DNA of 64,000 nt from Lachnospiraceae bacterium (GTDB taxonomy: Bacteria > Bacillota > Clostridia > Lachnospirales > Lachnospiraceae): assembly GCA_017511045.1 (NCBI GenBank), contig JAFWLM010000120.1:1-64000 (forward strand). The letters are read 5' to 3'. The notes beneath the pieces were generated by a model. That model was not told where the DNA came from and ran no database searches. It saw nothing but the letters and a program-made list of their open reading frames with translations. The translations under genes and the position numbers were made by a program. Of this stretch, positions 1-7,854 are shown one piece after another (position 1 is the first letter of the stretch; every line of letters begins with the position of its first letter).

Positions 1-30
1 CTGATTCAATGTAATATTGAGTTGAGCCAT
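1..30 (-). CDS. IS256-family transposase, N-terminus only
   Basis: Ten codons are visible and read MAQLNITLNQ, which matches the opening of mutator-type (IS256) DDE transposases common in Clostridia. A strong ribosome site (GAGGAGGAAG) sits 7 bases upstream of the ATG on the minus strand. The rest of the gene lies left of the window. The family call rests on a short peptide plus the leader context, so it is moderate. Confidence 0.6.
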   Translation of the reverse strand, partial: MAQLNITLNQ

Positions 31-140
31 TGCGTTCTTCCTCCTCGGTATTTTTTGTTTTGTGGTGAAATACATTATACCTAAAGGATGAGCCGTTGGC
101 TCTTTCAATATTCAATTTACACCATTATACGGACGCAACC
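1..140 (-). mobile_element. Left part of an IS256-family insertion sequence (cut by window edge)
   Basis: Reading leftwards, about 110 bp of leader with a 5-bp hairpin (GAGCC-GTT-GGCTC, 90-102) precedes the transposase start. The outer end probably lies near 117-140, where the minus strand reads GGTTGCGTCCGTATAATGG followed by TGTAAATTG, the style of terminus I know from clostridial IS256 relatives. The exact inverted repeat and target duplication cannot be fixed because the other end is outside the window. Confidence 0.55.
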
Positions 141-151
141 CGTGAGTTTCG

Positions 152-477
152 CTATAGGCCCAATTAGGGCTTTGGTGGAGGAATAAGACAGGGATGTTTG
201 GGCACATAGAGATGTTTGAAAAGATTTTGCCCACATTTTTTGCTCAAAAAGAAGCTCAAATAAACCGATTTGGGCATATAGAAGGTTCCGTGATTTTTTT
301 GCCCATACTTTTAGCCCAAAATGATGGGCTTTTTTTTTGCGAAAAGTTCTATATGCCCAAACGGGTAGTTTAAAGGTCTTTTCAGACACGAAATAATGGG
401 CAAAAAAATGACAAAAGCTTCTATATACCCAAAACGGGCTGTGGGGTAGAAAAGGCAGGATAATTGGGTCTATAGAA
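152..477. repeat. Dispersed intergenic repeat, family A, locus 1
   Basis: Six copies of a 13-15 bp motif (consensus TTTGGGCATATAGAA) occur at 152, 197, 269, 347, 419 and 463, in mixed orientation and spaced about 45-73 bp. Between a plus copy at 269 and a minus copy at 347 lies a smaller hairpin, AGCCCA-N6-TGGGCT (313-330), so the block can fold as a large stem with an inner stem. No plausible gene is present; the long minus-strand frame here is a by-product of the repeats. A second, clearly homologous block lies at 4910-5341. Confidence 0.8.
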
Positions 478-583
478 AACCACCTTTTCTTCTATCGACT
501 ACTTGTCATCTGCCTTGTTTTTTTGAATAATAACGAGGAAGGTTATTATTCAGTCATAAAATGAGAATTGAATGGAGAAAACT

Positions 584-1633
584 ATGAAAAAAATCACTGC
601 TTTAATGATTACCTTGATCATGGCGATGGCGCTGGTGCTTACAGCGTGCGGCGGAAAGAAGGATTCCGACTCAGGAGAGCCGGCTCAGGGCAGTTCCGTA
701 GCCCCGGCCCCGCAGACAAGCGGAATCGACTACATGGCGCTCGTCAATAAACTGAACCCGCTTCCGGACGGCTGGGAAGAAGCGCTGGAGACCGTGCACT
801 TCACCAACACCGTCGGCGATGACGTGGAAGTGGAAAAGAAAGCCTATGATGCGTATCTTGAACTGAAAGCAGAGCTGGAAAAAGAAGGCATCTATGTGGA
901 CCTGGATTCCGCGAGAAGAAGCGTTGCCGACCAGGAGCGGATCATGAACGATTTCATCGAGAAGTACGGACAGGACTACGCGTTTAAGACCGTGGCAAAG
1001 CCGGGCTATTCCGAGCACCACACCGGGCTTGCCCTGAATCTGTATCTGATCATCGACGGCCAGGACATCGTGGAAAATGAGGACATGGTCCAGTACCCGG
1101 AGATCTGGGCAAAGATCCACGCAAAGCTTGCCGACCACGGATTCATCCTGCGTTATCTCGAGGGCAGGGAACACCTCACCGGCTACGGCTACGAACCATG
1201 GCACATCCGCTACATCGATGACGTGGCAACAGCAAAAGAGATCATGGAAAAGGACATCACCTTGGAAGAGTATCTCGGCACAGTAAAATCTGCAGATGTC
1301 ACCATCGAGCTCGGTGATTCGGATTACTACACAGAAGAGGAGTTGATGGAAGCAGTCGTGCAGATCAAATGCAAGTTTGCATCTTTCTCGGGATGCGAGC
1401 TTCACAGCATCCGCTATGCAGGCGACGAAACCAACCTGGAGACAAACATCGCCCGGATGAATGCGATCGTCGGCGAAGACAAATATGCAGAGTGCGCTGA
1501 GTTCCTGATGGACTTCCACACACCGCCGGAAGGCAGTGACACATTGAAGCCGGATGAGGAATATAAGGATTACCAGTGGTGGCTCGCCCGCGAAGCAGAC
1601 GGCGGACTCGAGCTCGTTACCTGGGGTTATTAA
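584..1633 (+). CDS. VanY/M15B-like D-Ala-D-Ala carboxypeptidase lipoprotein with altered zinc site
   Basis: The protein of 349 residues begins with a lipoprotein signal ending in LTAC (Cys22), so it should be anchored outside the membrane. The middle part has the layout of M15B peptidases, which remove the terminal D-Ala of peptidoglycan stems: SEHHTGLALN (His145 to Asn152) and EPWH (Glu204, His207). The family uses H-x6-D and E-x2-H; here the Asp zinc ligand is Asn152, so activity may be lost or changed. The C-terminal ~120 residues are an extra acidic domain I do not recognise. I start at 584 rather than 572 because GGAG lies 6-7 bases upstream of 584. It is followed by a REP-like hairpin that can also terminate transcription. 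Confidence 0.75.
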   Translation: MKKITALMITLIMAMALVLTACGGKKDSDSGEPAQGSSVAPAPQTSGIDYMALVNKLNPLPDGWEEALETVHFTNTVGDDVEVEKKAYDAYLELKAELEKEGIYVDLDSARRSVADQERIMNDFIEKYGQDYAFKTVAKPGYSEHHTGLALNLYLIIDGQDIVENEDMVQYPEIWAKIHAKLADHGFILRYLEGREHLTGYGYEPWHIRYIDDVATAKEIMEKDITLEEYLGTVKSADVTIELGDSDYYTEEELMEAVVQIKCKFASFSGCELHSIRYAGDETNLETNIARMNAIVGEDKYAECAEFLMDFHTPPEGSDTLKPDEEYKDYQWWLAREADGGLELVTWGY

Positions 1634-1644
1634 GAATTGAAAAA

Positions 1645-1675
1645 GGAGACAGGGGACGATTCCCTGTCTCTTTTT
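1645..1675. repeat. REP-like hairpin, copy 1 (also terminator-like)
   Basis: GGAGACAGGGGAC followed by TCCCTGTCTC forms a 9-10 bp stem with a T5 tail. It ends the carboxypeptidase gene and touches the stop codon of the converging LysR gene. It belongs to a family of at least nine similar hairpins in the window. Confidence 0.75.
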
Positions 1676-2549
1676 ACGGCATTTTTTTCATGAGTGCGGT
1701 CAGCATCTTGTTTGATTTCTTCCAAACCGCAATTATTTCAAGGCCCAGATTATCCGGCAGTTCATATGCCAGAAGGTCCGGGCTTGAATCGGCAGCAGCC
1801 TTGGAAAGCAGGCTGTAACCCAGACCAAGATTAATGTTAGACCACAACGTTATAAAATTATCCACCTCTTCCACCTTCGGATCTTTCATACCTAATTGGT
1901 GAAGAGTTACGAATGCAGGCTTGGAAAGCGCAGGCTCTCTGGCACTGCTGAGCAGAATGCAGGGCTCCTTTTCAAAATCCGAAGGTTTCAGTTTTTTCTT
2001 TTTTGCCAGTGGAGAGTTTTTGGAATAGATAAAAGCACCGCCTCGTTTGATCAGAGTCCTGGCGTTGTAGTTTTTCTTTTGCTCTTCCGAAACAACCCAA
2101 GCCTTAACTTCGATCAGCATGTCGATGGCATCCTGTTCCAGTGCCGCCCGATTTTCGGAAACACTCTGCCTCCGCAGTCGGATCTGAAGCTCCGGAGCCG
2201 CCTTCTTGAAGTACGCCAGAAGATCCGGAAGAAAGTCATCCGTCACGGCACCGTCAAAGCACCCGATCCGCAAAACACCGGTGTCCTTTTTCCCGGAATT
2301 GACAGCCTTCGCAATTGCCTTGTCCAGATCTTTGACGACCGCTTTCAGGTCTTTGGCAAAAGCCTCGCCAGTTTTGGTGAGCTCAATGCCAGACGGCTTG
2401 CGCTCCATCAATTTCACACCCAGCTCTTCCTCCATCAGCGACATCTGTTTGCTGAGCGCGGGCTGCGAAACAAAGAGCTGTTCCGCCGCCTTCGTGATGC
2501 TTTTGCATTCAACAACTTTCAGAAAATATTGAATCTGAATCAGTTTCAT
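1674..2549 (-). CDS. LysR-family transcriptional regulator
   Basis: The 291-residue length and N-terminal winged helix-turn-helix (KAAEQLFVSQPALSKQM, about residues 20-36) are typical of LysR proteins, and the remainder fits the two-lobed effector-binding domain (RIGCFDGAV begins it). AAAGGA lies upstream of the ATG. The gene lies downstream of, and on the same strand as, the arylsulfate sulfotransferase, with a terminator between, so it is probably transcribed separately. A T-N11-A palindrome upstream of the sulfotransferase is a candidate binding site. The effector is unknown. The stop codon abuts the T-run of the REP-like hairpin. Confidence 0.9.
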   Translation of the reverse strand: MKLIQIQYFLKVVECKSITKAAEQLFVSQPALSKQMSLMEEELGVKLMERKPSGIELTKTGEAFAKDLKAVVKDLDKAIAKAVNSGKKDTGVLRIGCFDGAVTDDFLPDLLAYFKKAAPELQIRLRRQSVSENRAALEQDAIDMLIEVKAWVVSEEQKKNYNARTLIKRGGAFIYSKNSPLAKKKKLKPSDFEKEPCILLSSAREPALSKPAFVTLHQLGMKDPKVEEVDNFITLWSNINLGLGYSLLSKAAADSSPDLLAYELPDNLGLEIIAVWKKSNKMLTALMKKMP

Positions 2550-2705
2550 TTTTAAATCCTTTTGATAATTGTTTGTAGGTGACTAGTGTCTTTCAGCCGG
2601 AGCAGATCGGCCTGTTTTATAAGCGGCGCGCGATCACCCTGATCTGCAGTCAGATTAGTCGATATCAGTATATCACAAAAACCCGCGCGCAAGAAAGAAG
2701 AGGCG

Positions 2706-2732
2706 GGAGACAGAGAACCGTCCCCTGTCTCC
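2706..2732. repeat. REP-like hairpin, copy 2
   Basis: GGAGACAG-N11-CTGTCTCC type inverted repeat with the family core CCGTCCCCTGTCTCC. It lies between the sulfotransferase terminator and the LysR gene. Confidence 0.75.
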
Positions 2733-2768
2733 AAAAAGAAGAAGGCCCGTTGTGGGCCCTCTCCTTCA
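2733..2768 (-). terminator. Rho-independent terminator of the sulfotransferase gene
   Basis: On the minus strand, GGGCC-ACAAC-GGCCC is followed by TTCTTCTTTTT, about 40 bases after the stop codon of the upstream gene. Confidence 0.7.
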
Positions 2769-2801
2769 AGTTATGAAAAGAATCTTAGCATTCCGGCAAA
2801 A

Positions 2802-4739
2802 TTATTTTGCTGTTTTATAAGTCCGATAGGAGAAGAATGCTTCTGTACTCTTTTCGTTCGGATTTCTTGTGCCACTAAGTTCGAATGTTACAGTGTCTGT
2901 ACTGAGATCATAATCTGTAAAGATTGGTCTGCTTCCCTGACGAAGGTCATCAAAGCCTGCATCCTTCATTGTTCCTTCCGGAACCATTGCACCAAAGTTA
3001 TCGATTACTCCATGGAGTCCCCAGCCAATCATAACAGAGGTATCACTGTTATACTGAACACTGCCGCAGTGGCTTGCAATATGGTATTTTCCGGTCAACT
3101 CATTCAGGTGGGTTCCATCAATGACATCGGAAATCGTTGCTGTGCCTGCCTCTGCATCAATCGTTGCTTTGAAGACTCTGGTAAGAGTTGCCGGATCCAT
3201 TACAGTCAGGAATGGAGCAACGCCTGTCTGGTTATCAAAGAGGCTGATTTCCGGATTGCCGGAAATGGTTCCGTCCTCTGCTTTGTTGGTATATCTTGCA
3301 AAATGCTGTCCAAAGGTCAGTGCCTGGAAAGCTGCGCCGTTATCATCAGTACGCTTCGTTGTGTACTCGTCATATCCGCCAAGTGTGCTTGCTTTTCCGC
3401 CGAGGATCCATTCCATTGCGCCGCTCTTCATGTCGAACTGGAAGACAGCAGACTGGTCACGCATGGAAACAAGGATCTTCTCAGCAGTGCCGTCCGGGCT
3501 CAGAGTGTAGTCGATGCTGTTAACGTGAGTGTAGTCCTGAATACCATCAGCAAGCGAGAAGACTTCATTCTGTCCGACAACAACCGTCACGCCCTGATCG
3601 GTGCTGCCTGCATAGTCGATTTTCTCAACTGCAGATTCATAAAGGATCGGATAGTCAGCTGTATTGATCTCTGCTACGACCTTTCCGTCTTTTACTTCCT
3701 GTATGATTCCGGCCCATACATAAGCTTTGCTTTCGCCGCCGATTCCTGTAAGGCTTGCCGGAAGGTTCTCAACGAGGAGCGGGGTATAGCTTAAGAGCAT
3801 GTAATGGTTCTCACCCATGACGATGAATTCGTGCTGATCAAGATAGCCCTCTCCGTGTTTGTGGTTTTCTTCCTCATTCGGGAACAGAGTGATCTGGTCA
3901 ATGTCTTTATAGTTCTCGTCCATTAACAGATAGAAACCGGATGAGAAACCGCCGTTAGCATTTTTGAAATCCGGATGGAGCTCAATAAATGCGGAATAGT
4001 ACTGTTTGTCACCAAACGGCTGCGGTGCAAAACCTTCTGCCTGGTACTCATGTCCAATGCAGTTGATATTTCTGTAATATAAGAGCTGCTTGTCTGTGCT
4101 TACTCTTGTAAAGAATTTATCTAATGAAAATGTGTAGACACCTGCATCGTCTGCAGAAACACCTGAGCCTGTGATCGTAAGATCCGGGAATTCTTCCGGA
4201 ATGGTATGAACTTTGTAAGTAGCTCCGCTTGCCATCGTGAAGGTGATGACTTCATCAGTAAGCGCGTCAGCATCAATTGCTGCCGGAACATAAGAGAGTG
4301 CTCCGCCTGCAACCGGAAGGGCGCCGTTAATGCTGCTTTCTGCAGAAACAATGTTACCTGTGAAATTCAGTGTGTTGCCTGCAACCATTGCATTCAGATA
4401 AAAGTCAGTGGTGTTTGCTGCATCCAGAGACGGGATCAGCTGAACGCCGCTTGCTCCGTTTGCATCGGCAACAGTAAGATCGATTGCCGCAGCAGCAGGG
4501 ATAAGTGTCGCTGCTGCTTTTTCAGCTGCGATCTGGTCTGCATAATCAAAATAGATGTTTGCGTAGTCGATGTCGGAAATATCACAAGTGATGACTGCGA
4601 CTGGCTCTGCTGCGCCGCTTGCGGATGATGCGCTTGCTGCGCTGCCTGCCGGATTAGCACTGCCGCATCCGACTGCAACTCCTGCGAGTGCTGCTACGGT
4701 AGCTGTGATAGCTGCATAGCGTAAAAATTTGTTTTTCAT
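2802..4739 (-). CDS. Arylsulfate sulfotransferase (ASST), lipoprotein form
   Basis: This family moves sulfate from a phenolic sulfate ester to another phenol without PAPS, via a sulfated histidine. The 645-residue protein starts with a lipoprotein signal ending GVAVGC (Cys25), placing it on the outer face of the membrane, followed by an Ala/Ser-rich linker. The propeller domain carries the expected histidines and partners: DQHEF (His303), HVNS (His405, Asn407), SMRDQ (Arg427) and FGQHF (His479, the likely nucleophile by analogy with the E. coli enzyme). It could act on sulfated phenols or steroids in the gut; the substrate is not shown. AGGAGG precedes the ATG. Extra length over known ASSTs is mainly residues 26-200. 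Confidence 0.85.
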   Translation of the reverse strand: MKNKFLRYAAITATVAALAGVAVGCGSANPAGSAASASSASGAAEPVAVITCDISDIDYANIYFDYADQIAAEKAAATLIPAAAAIDLTVADANGASGVQLIPSLDAANTTDFYLNAMVAGNTLNFTGNIVSAESSINGALPVAGGALSYVPAAIDADALTDEVITFTMASGATYKVHTIPEEFPDLTITGSGVSADDAGVYTFSLDKFFTRVSTDKQLLYYRNINCIGHEYQAEGFAPQPFGDKQYYSAFIELHPDFKNANGGFSSGFYLLMDENYKDIDQITLFPNEEENHKHGEGYLDQHEFIVMGENHYMLLSYTPLLVENLPASLTGIGGESKAYVWAGIIQEVKDGKVVAEINTADYPILYESAVEKIDYAGSTDQGVTVVVGQNEVFSLADGIQDYTHVNSIDYTLSPDGTAEKILVSMRDQSAVFQFDMKSGAMEWILGGKASTLGGYDEYTTKRTDDNGAAFQALTFGQHFARYTNKAEDGTISGNPEISLFDNQTGVAPFLTVMDPATLTRVFKATIDAEAGTATISDVIDGTHLNELTGKYHIASHCGSVQYNSDTSVMIGWGLHGVIDNFGAMVPEGTMKDAGFDDLRQGSRPIFTDYDLSTDTVTFELSGTRNPNEKSTEAFFSYRTYKTAK

Positions 4740-4834
4740 TTTTCTCCTCCTTAATTATCGGACAATAAGATTTCCTGATGATTCGATTGTATGAATAATA
4801 AATAGAAGAAACAAATACATAGAAATTATCCGGG

Positions 4835-4851
4835 CATAACCAAAAGTTATG
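4835..4851. promoter_or_regulatory. Candidate LysR operator upstream of the sulfotransferase
   Basis: CATAAC-CAAAA-GTTATG is a perfect 6-bp inverted repeat containing the T-N11-A arrangement expected of LysR boxes. It lies 96 bases upstream of the sulfotransferase start. The link to the adjacent LysR gene is inferred from position. Confidence 0.45.
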
Positions 4852-4909
4852 ACACAAGCTGAAAGAAGAGATCTCCAAATTTGGGGGAATAATGCCTGAA
4901 AATGGACTA

Positions 4910-5341
4910 ATTGGGCCTATAGAGAGTTTTATGAAAAACCGCCCCATTGTTTACAGCAAAAACCATGGGTCGAAAATTCACAAGTTCCGCTATAGGCCCA
5001 AACAGGCTAAAAAATGCGAGTTAGCATGGAAAAAATGGGGTCGGAATATCATGGATTCCGCTATAGGCCCAAACCGGGCTTTGGAGACAGCAAAAAACTG
5101 GGCGTTTGGGCATATAGCGGTGTTTGAATAAATTTTGCCCACTTTTTTTGATCAAAAAGAAGCTCAAATAACCCCTTTTGGGCATATAGAAGATTCCATG
5201 ATTTTTTTGCCCATGCTTTTAGCCCTAAAGGATGGGCATTATTTTCGCGAAAAGTTCTATATACCCAAACGGGCTGTTAAAAGGTCTTTTTAGGTGCGAA
5301 ATAATGGGCAAAAAAATGACGAAAGATGCTATATGCCCAAA
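4910..5341. repeat. Dispersed intergenic repeat, family A, locus 2
   Basis: Seven copies of the TTTGGGCATATAGAA-type motif start at 4910, 4990, 5061, 5105, 5177, 5255 and 5328, in mixed orientation and mostly 70-78 bp apart. From about 5100 on, the intervening sequence also matches locus 1 (for example the AAAAGTTCTATA, AATAATGGGCAAAAAAATGA and GAAGCTCAAATAA segments), so the two loci are copies of one element, not just shared motifs. The short frames that cross it are not gene-like. The element fills most of the 767-bp gap between the sulfotransferase and the flavin reductase. Confidence 0.85.
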
Positions 5342-5350
5342 CCGGGCTTT

Positions 5351-5421
5351 GGAGACAGGGAACAGCCCAGGCTGCCTTCTCGCCCTGAAGGGCTCACCTT
5401 GCCGTCCCCTGTCTCCTTTTT
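5351..5421. repeat. REP-like hairpin, copy 3 (extended form)
   Basis: Outer arms GGAGACAGGG and GTCCCCTGTCTCC enclose a 40-base insert containing inner arms (AGCCCAGGCT; GCCCTGAAGGGC). It ends in a T-run. The insert GGGCTCACCTTGCCGTCCCC is shared in part with the copy at 44735. Confidence 0.7.
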
Positions 5422-5437
5422 ACATTCCCAAAGTCGC

Positions 5438-5481
5438 GAGAATAGAGTATAGTAAAAACGAGAATAGGGTATAGTAAAAAC
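5438..5481 (+). repeat. 22-bp tandem duplication carrying TATAGT boxes
   Basis: Two adjacent 22-bp units, differing at one base, each contain GTATAGTAAAAAC. They lie 26-70 bases upstream of the flavin reductase start, so they may duplicate a -10 region. No clear -35 is seen. Confidence 0.5.
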
Positions 5482-5506
5482 AAGAATTATTGTGAGGTGC
5501 GGAAAA

Positions 5507-6004
5507 ATGAAAGAAATAAACAAATACGACCTTTGCAAATATGTAGATCCGATGGCAACGGGGAAGGACTGGGCTATTGCTGTTGCGTCTGATGGGACGA
5601 GGACAAATGGCCTGACCATCGGCTGGGCACAGTTTGGAACTTTATGGGGAAAGCTCGCAGCGACGGTCTATATCCATAAGACCCGGTTTTCCAAGCAGGT
5701 TTTTGACGGCGCAGAGTATTACTCTATCTGTTTTATGAAGCCGGAACAAAAAGCTGTGATGGAATATTTCGGTAAAGTCTCCGGCCGTGATGAGGACAAG
5801 ATGAAAAACTGCGGCATTGAAGTTGAGACCGGCGATGTTGCTCCGTATTTCAAGGACAGCCGTGTCGTGGTGCTGTGCCGCGTGATGGGAAGAAGCGACT
5901 TTGACCCGAACTCTGCAGACGAAAACGTCAAGGACTGGTACCAGAGAGAGGGCGTTCACACTCTGTATCATGGCGAGATCGTGAAAGTACTTGTGAACGA
6001 ATAG
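5507..6004 (+). CDS. Flavin reductase-like domain protein
   Basis: 165 residues with the FMN-binding split-barrel pattern of the flavin reductase-like family: an N-terminal stretch on use of mono-atomic contact (NGLTIGWAQFGTLWGK), then a core ending YHGEIVKV. Such proteins bind FMN and use NAD(P)H or act as electron carriers. GAGGTG lies 7 bases before the ATG at 5507, which I prefer over a GTG in the same frame at 5492. Only 13 bases separate it from the next gene, so the two are probably cotranscribed. A distant relative is at 44800. Confidence 0.75.
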   Translation: MKEINKYDLCKYVDPMATGKDWAIAVASDGTRTNGLTIGWAQFGTLWGKLAATVYIHKTRFSKQVFDGAEYYSICFMKPEQKAVMEYFGKVSGRDEDKMKNCGIEVETGDVAPYFKDSRVVVLCRVMGRSDFDPNSADENVKDWYQREGVHTLYHGEIVKVLVNE

Positions 6005-6017
6005 AGGGGGTGAAATT

Positions 6018-7835
6018 ATGAAATGTAACAATTGTGGAAATGAAAATACCGCTGATTCGAAGTTCTGTGTGCATTGTGGGGCAGCACTAACACCACCGGC
6101 GGCAGCAGCTCCTGCGCCACAACCGCAGCCTCAGCCGAAAACAGCAACAACCAATATACCTGTAGCGGCAGCAGCTCCTGCGCCACAGCCGCAGCCGCAG
6201 ATAAGGCAACAGCCACAACCACAGCAATCACAGCCGCAGCCGCAGATAAGGCAACAGCCACAACCACAGCAACCACAGCCACAACCGCAACAACAAACAC
6301 AGCCGCAGCCGAAGCAGCGTCCGTTCCGTGACGGGCGGGGCAAGTATATTGTTAAGCGGCTGATCTTTTTCATCTGTGCGGTTGTCGTGTGGATCCTCTT
6401 TACTTTCCTGTGTAAAGGATTGCAGATGTTTGGCGGTGCCCCGGCGATGGCCGGCATCGTGTTCAATCGCCTGCCGACGACGTTCCTGCTGATCGTCATC
6501 CCGCTCATAATCGCGTTTGTGATCAGCATGCTGATCGGCCTGATCCGCGGCAGCACCGGAAAAAAAGTGATCCGCATCATCGCTGCATTCCTGCGTGCAT
6601 TGGTGCCATTCGTCCTGTTCTTCCTGCTGGTATATCCGCTGGCGATAAATGGCGGACTGCTCCCGGTGTACGGAGGCATGTCCGGAGCATCGATGGTCAT
6701 GCCACTTCTTTGCCTGACTATACCGCTGCTGGGATACATGATGAACGCGGCGGTCAGCAATGGCCACAAAGCCGGCTTCGGAGGTTCCGTAGGAGCCGTT
6801 GCAGCATGGATGGCTGACCACATCATTATATGCATGGCCATGGTCGCAATCACCGAAACATTTTTCTCGCTTCCGGGTGTGTTTCACTTTTCCGTAAACT
6901 CCCTAATGTCGATGAACTTCGGAAGCGATTTTGCAACAGCGATGATCCTCATATGCATCATCACGTATCTGATCAAATTCATCATGGACGTGATCGCATC
7001 CTTAGCTTCCGGCGGCGACCCGTCTGAGCAGGTCTATGCGGGACGGGAACAAGGCGAAAAAGACGGAAAAGCGCTTATCCTTATCGGGCTGATCCTTGCA
7101 GCCCTTCTAGTGATCGCGGCGATCGTGCTACCGTTCACCGGAAGACATGCGCCGTATGAAATGGATCCGACTGGCAGCTTCCTAGACGCCGGAATGCAAG
7201 GCCACATCCTTGGCACGGATCAGTTTGGAAGAGATTTCTATGCAATGCTGACCTATGGTCTGCGCAACACGATGCTCGCAGCGCTGGTCAACACGATCAT
7301 AGCCTGCATACTCGGCATTGTCTTTGGTCTGATCATCGGTTTTATCCGAAATGCGGCAGCAGAAATATTCAAAGGCATCCGTTATATCTTTGGATATGGC
7401 GCACCGCTCACCCTGCTGATCTTCCTGAGTATGGGCATTTTCCGTAGGAGCGGCGCCTTAGTGCTGTTTATCCTGGTTGGCATGTACAGCTGGGGCGGGA
7501 TCTCCGACCGGGTGGCAAATGCGATCCGCGCCGGACGTGACCCGATGGCACCAGCGAAAAAAGCACGGATCCTGCCAATCCTTGAGCAGGTGGTCCGTAC
7601 CTTCTGCACATGTGTAATCGGCATTTCTGCCATAAGCATCCTGGGCTTCGGTGAATCTTCCCCGCGTTTCGTAACGCTTGGAACGGTCCTTTCACAGGCA
7701 CGCAATTATCTTGGCGGAGGAGCTCCAATCGGACTTTATGCAGCCATTGTAACGGCTGTACTGCTGATCGCCTTCTACATCCTTCAGGCCGGACTGGCGA
7801 CGAGGGAGAAATACACGTATAATAACCAAAAATAA
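6018..7835 (+). CDS. Zinc-ribbon protein fused to two ABC-permease-like (DppB/DppC-type) domains
   Basis: The 605-residue protein has three parts. Residues 1-22 form a zinc ribbon (Cys3, Cys6, Cys17, Cys20). Residues about 25-105 are a Pro/Gln/Ala-rich linker made of imperfect repeats. Residues 108-600 are membrane spans: a first half with FNRLPTTFLLIVIPLIIA, like the start of DppB permeases (ERLPNTLLL), and a second half with HILGTDQFGRDFYAMLTYGLR, a clear match to the DppC signature of peptide/nickel importers. The region where the ATPase-coupling EAA loop should be is present but degenerate (RAGRDPMAPAKKARILPILEQ). No ATPase or binding protein lies nearby; a lipoprotein follows 19 bases later. 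GAGGGGGTG precedes the ATG. Function unknown; a transport role is uncertain. Confidence 0.75.
   Translation: MKCNNCGNENTADSKFCVHCGAALTPPAAAAPAPQPQPQPKTATTNIPVAAAAPAPQPQPQIRQQPQPQQSQPQPQIRQQPQPQQPQPQPQQQTQPQPKQRPFRDGRGKYIVKRLIFFICAVVVWILFTFLCKGLQMFGGAPAMAGIVFNRLPTTFLLIVIPLIIAFVISMLIGLIRGSTGKKVIRIIAAFLRALVPFVLFFLLVYPLAINGGLLPVYGGMSGASMVMPLLCLTIPLLGYMMNAAVSNGHKAGFGGSVGAVAAWMADHIIICMAMVAITETFFSLPGVFHFSVNSLMSMNFGSDFATAMILICIITYLIKFIMDVIASLASGGDPSEQVYAGREQGEKDGKALILIGLILAALLVIAAIVLPFTGRHAPYEMDPTGSFLDAGMQGHILGTDQFGRDFYAMLTYGLRNTMLAALVNTIIACILGIVFGLIIGFIRNAAAEIFKGIRYIFGYGAPLTLLIFLSMGIFRRSGALVLFILVGMYSWGGISDRVANAIRAGRDPMAPAKKARILPILEQVVRTFCTCVIGISAISILGFGESSPRFVTLGTVLSQARNYLGGGAPIGLYAAIVTAVLLIAFYILQAGLATREKYTYNNQK
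6099..6315 (+). repeat. Coding Pro/Gln repeat region
   Basis: Two nested repeat types: a ~23-base unit around GGCAGCAGCTCCTGCGCCAC occurs twice, and a ~48-base unit around CCGCAGATAAGGCAACAGCC occurs twice in tandem, followed by CAACC/CAGCC triplets. Such a tract is likely to vary in length between strains while keeping the frame. Confidence 0.75.
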
Positions 7836-7854
7836 TCACAGGAGGCCAATTGAA

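Noticed and set aside
117..389. 90-codon minus-strand frame in the first repeat block
   Set aside because: Made of the repeat motifs themselves; composition is not protein-like and no ribosome site is seen.
30..583. Promoter or riboswitch before the carboxypeptidase gene
   Set aside because: The region is explained by IS sequence and repeat motifs; no known riboswitch core was recognised.
671..1519. Long minus-strand frame (282 codons) opposite the carboxypeptidase gene
   Set aside because: It is a shadow of the real gene on the other strand: no ribosome site, Cys/His-rich unnatural composition and no family.
3012..3794. 260-codon plus-strand frame across the sulfotransferase gene
   Set aside because: Antisense shadow of a gene with clear catalytic motifs.
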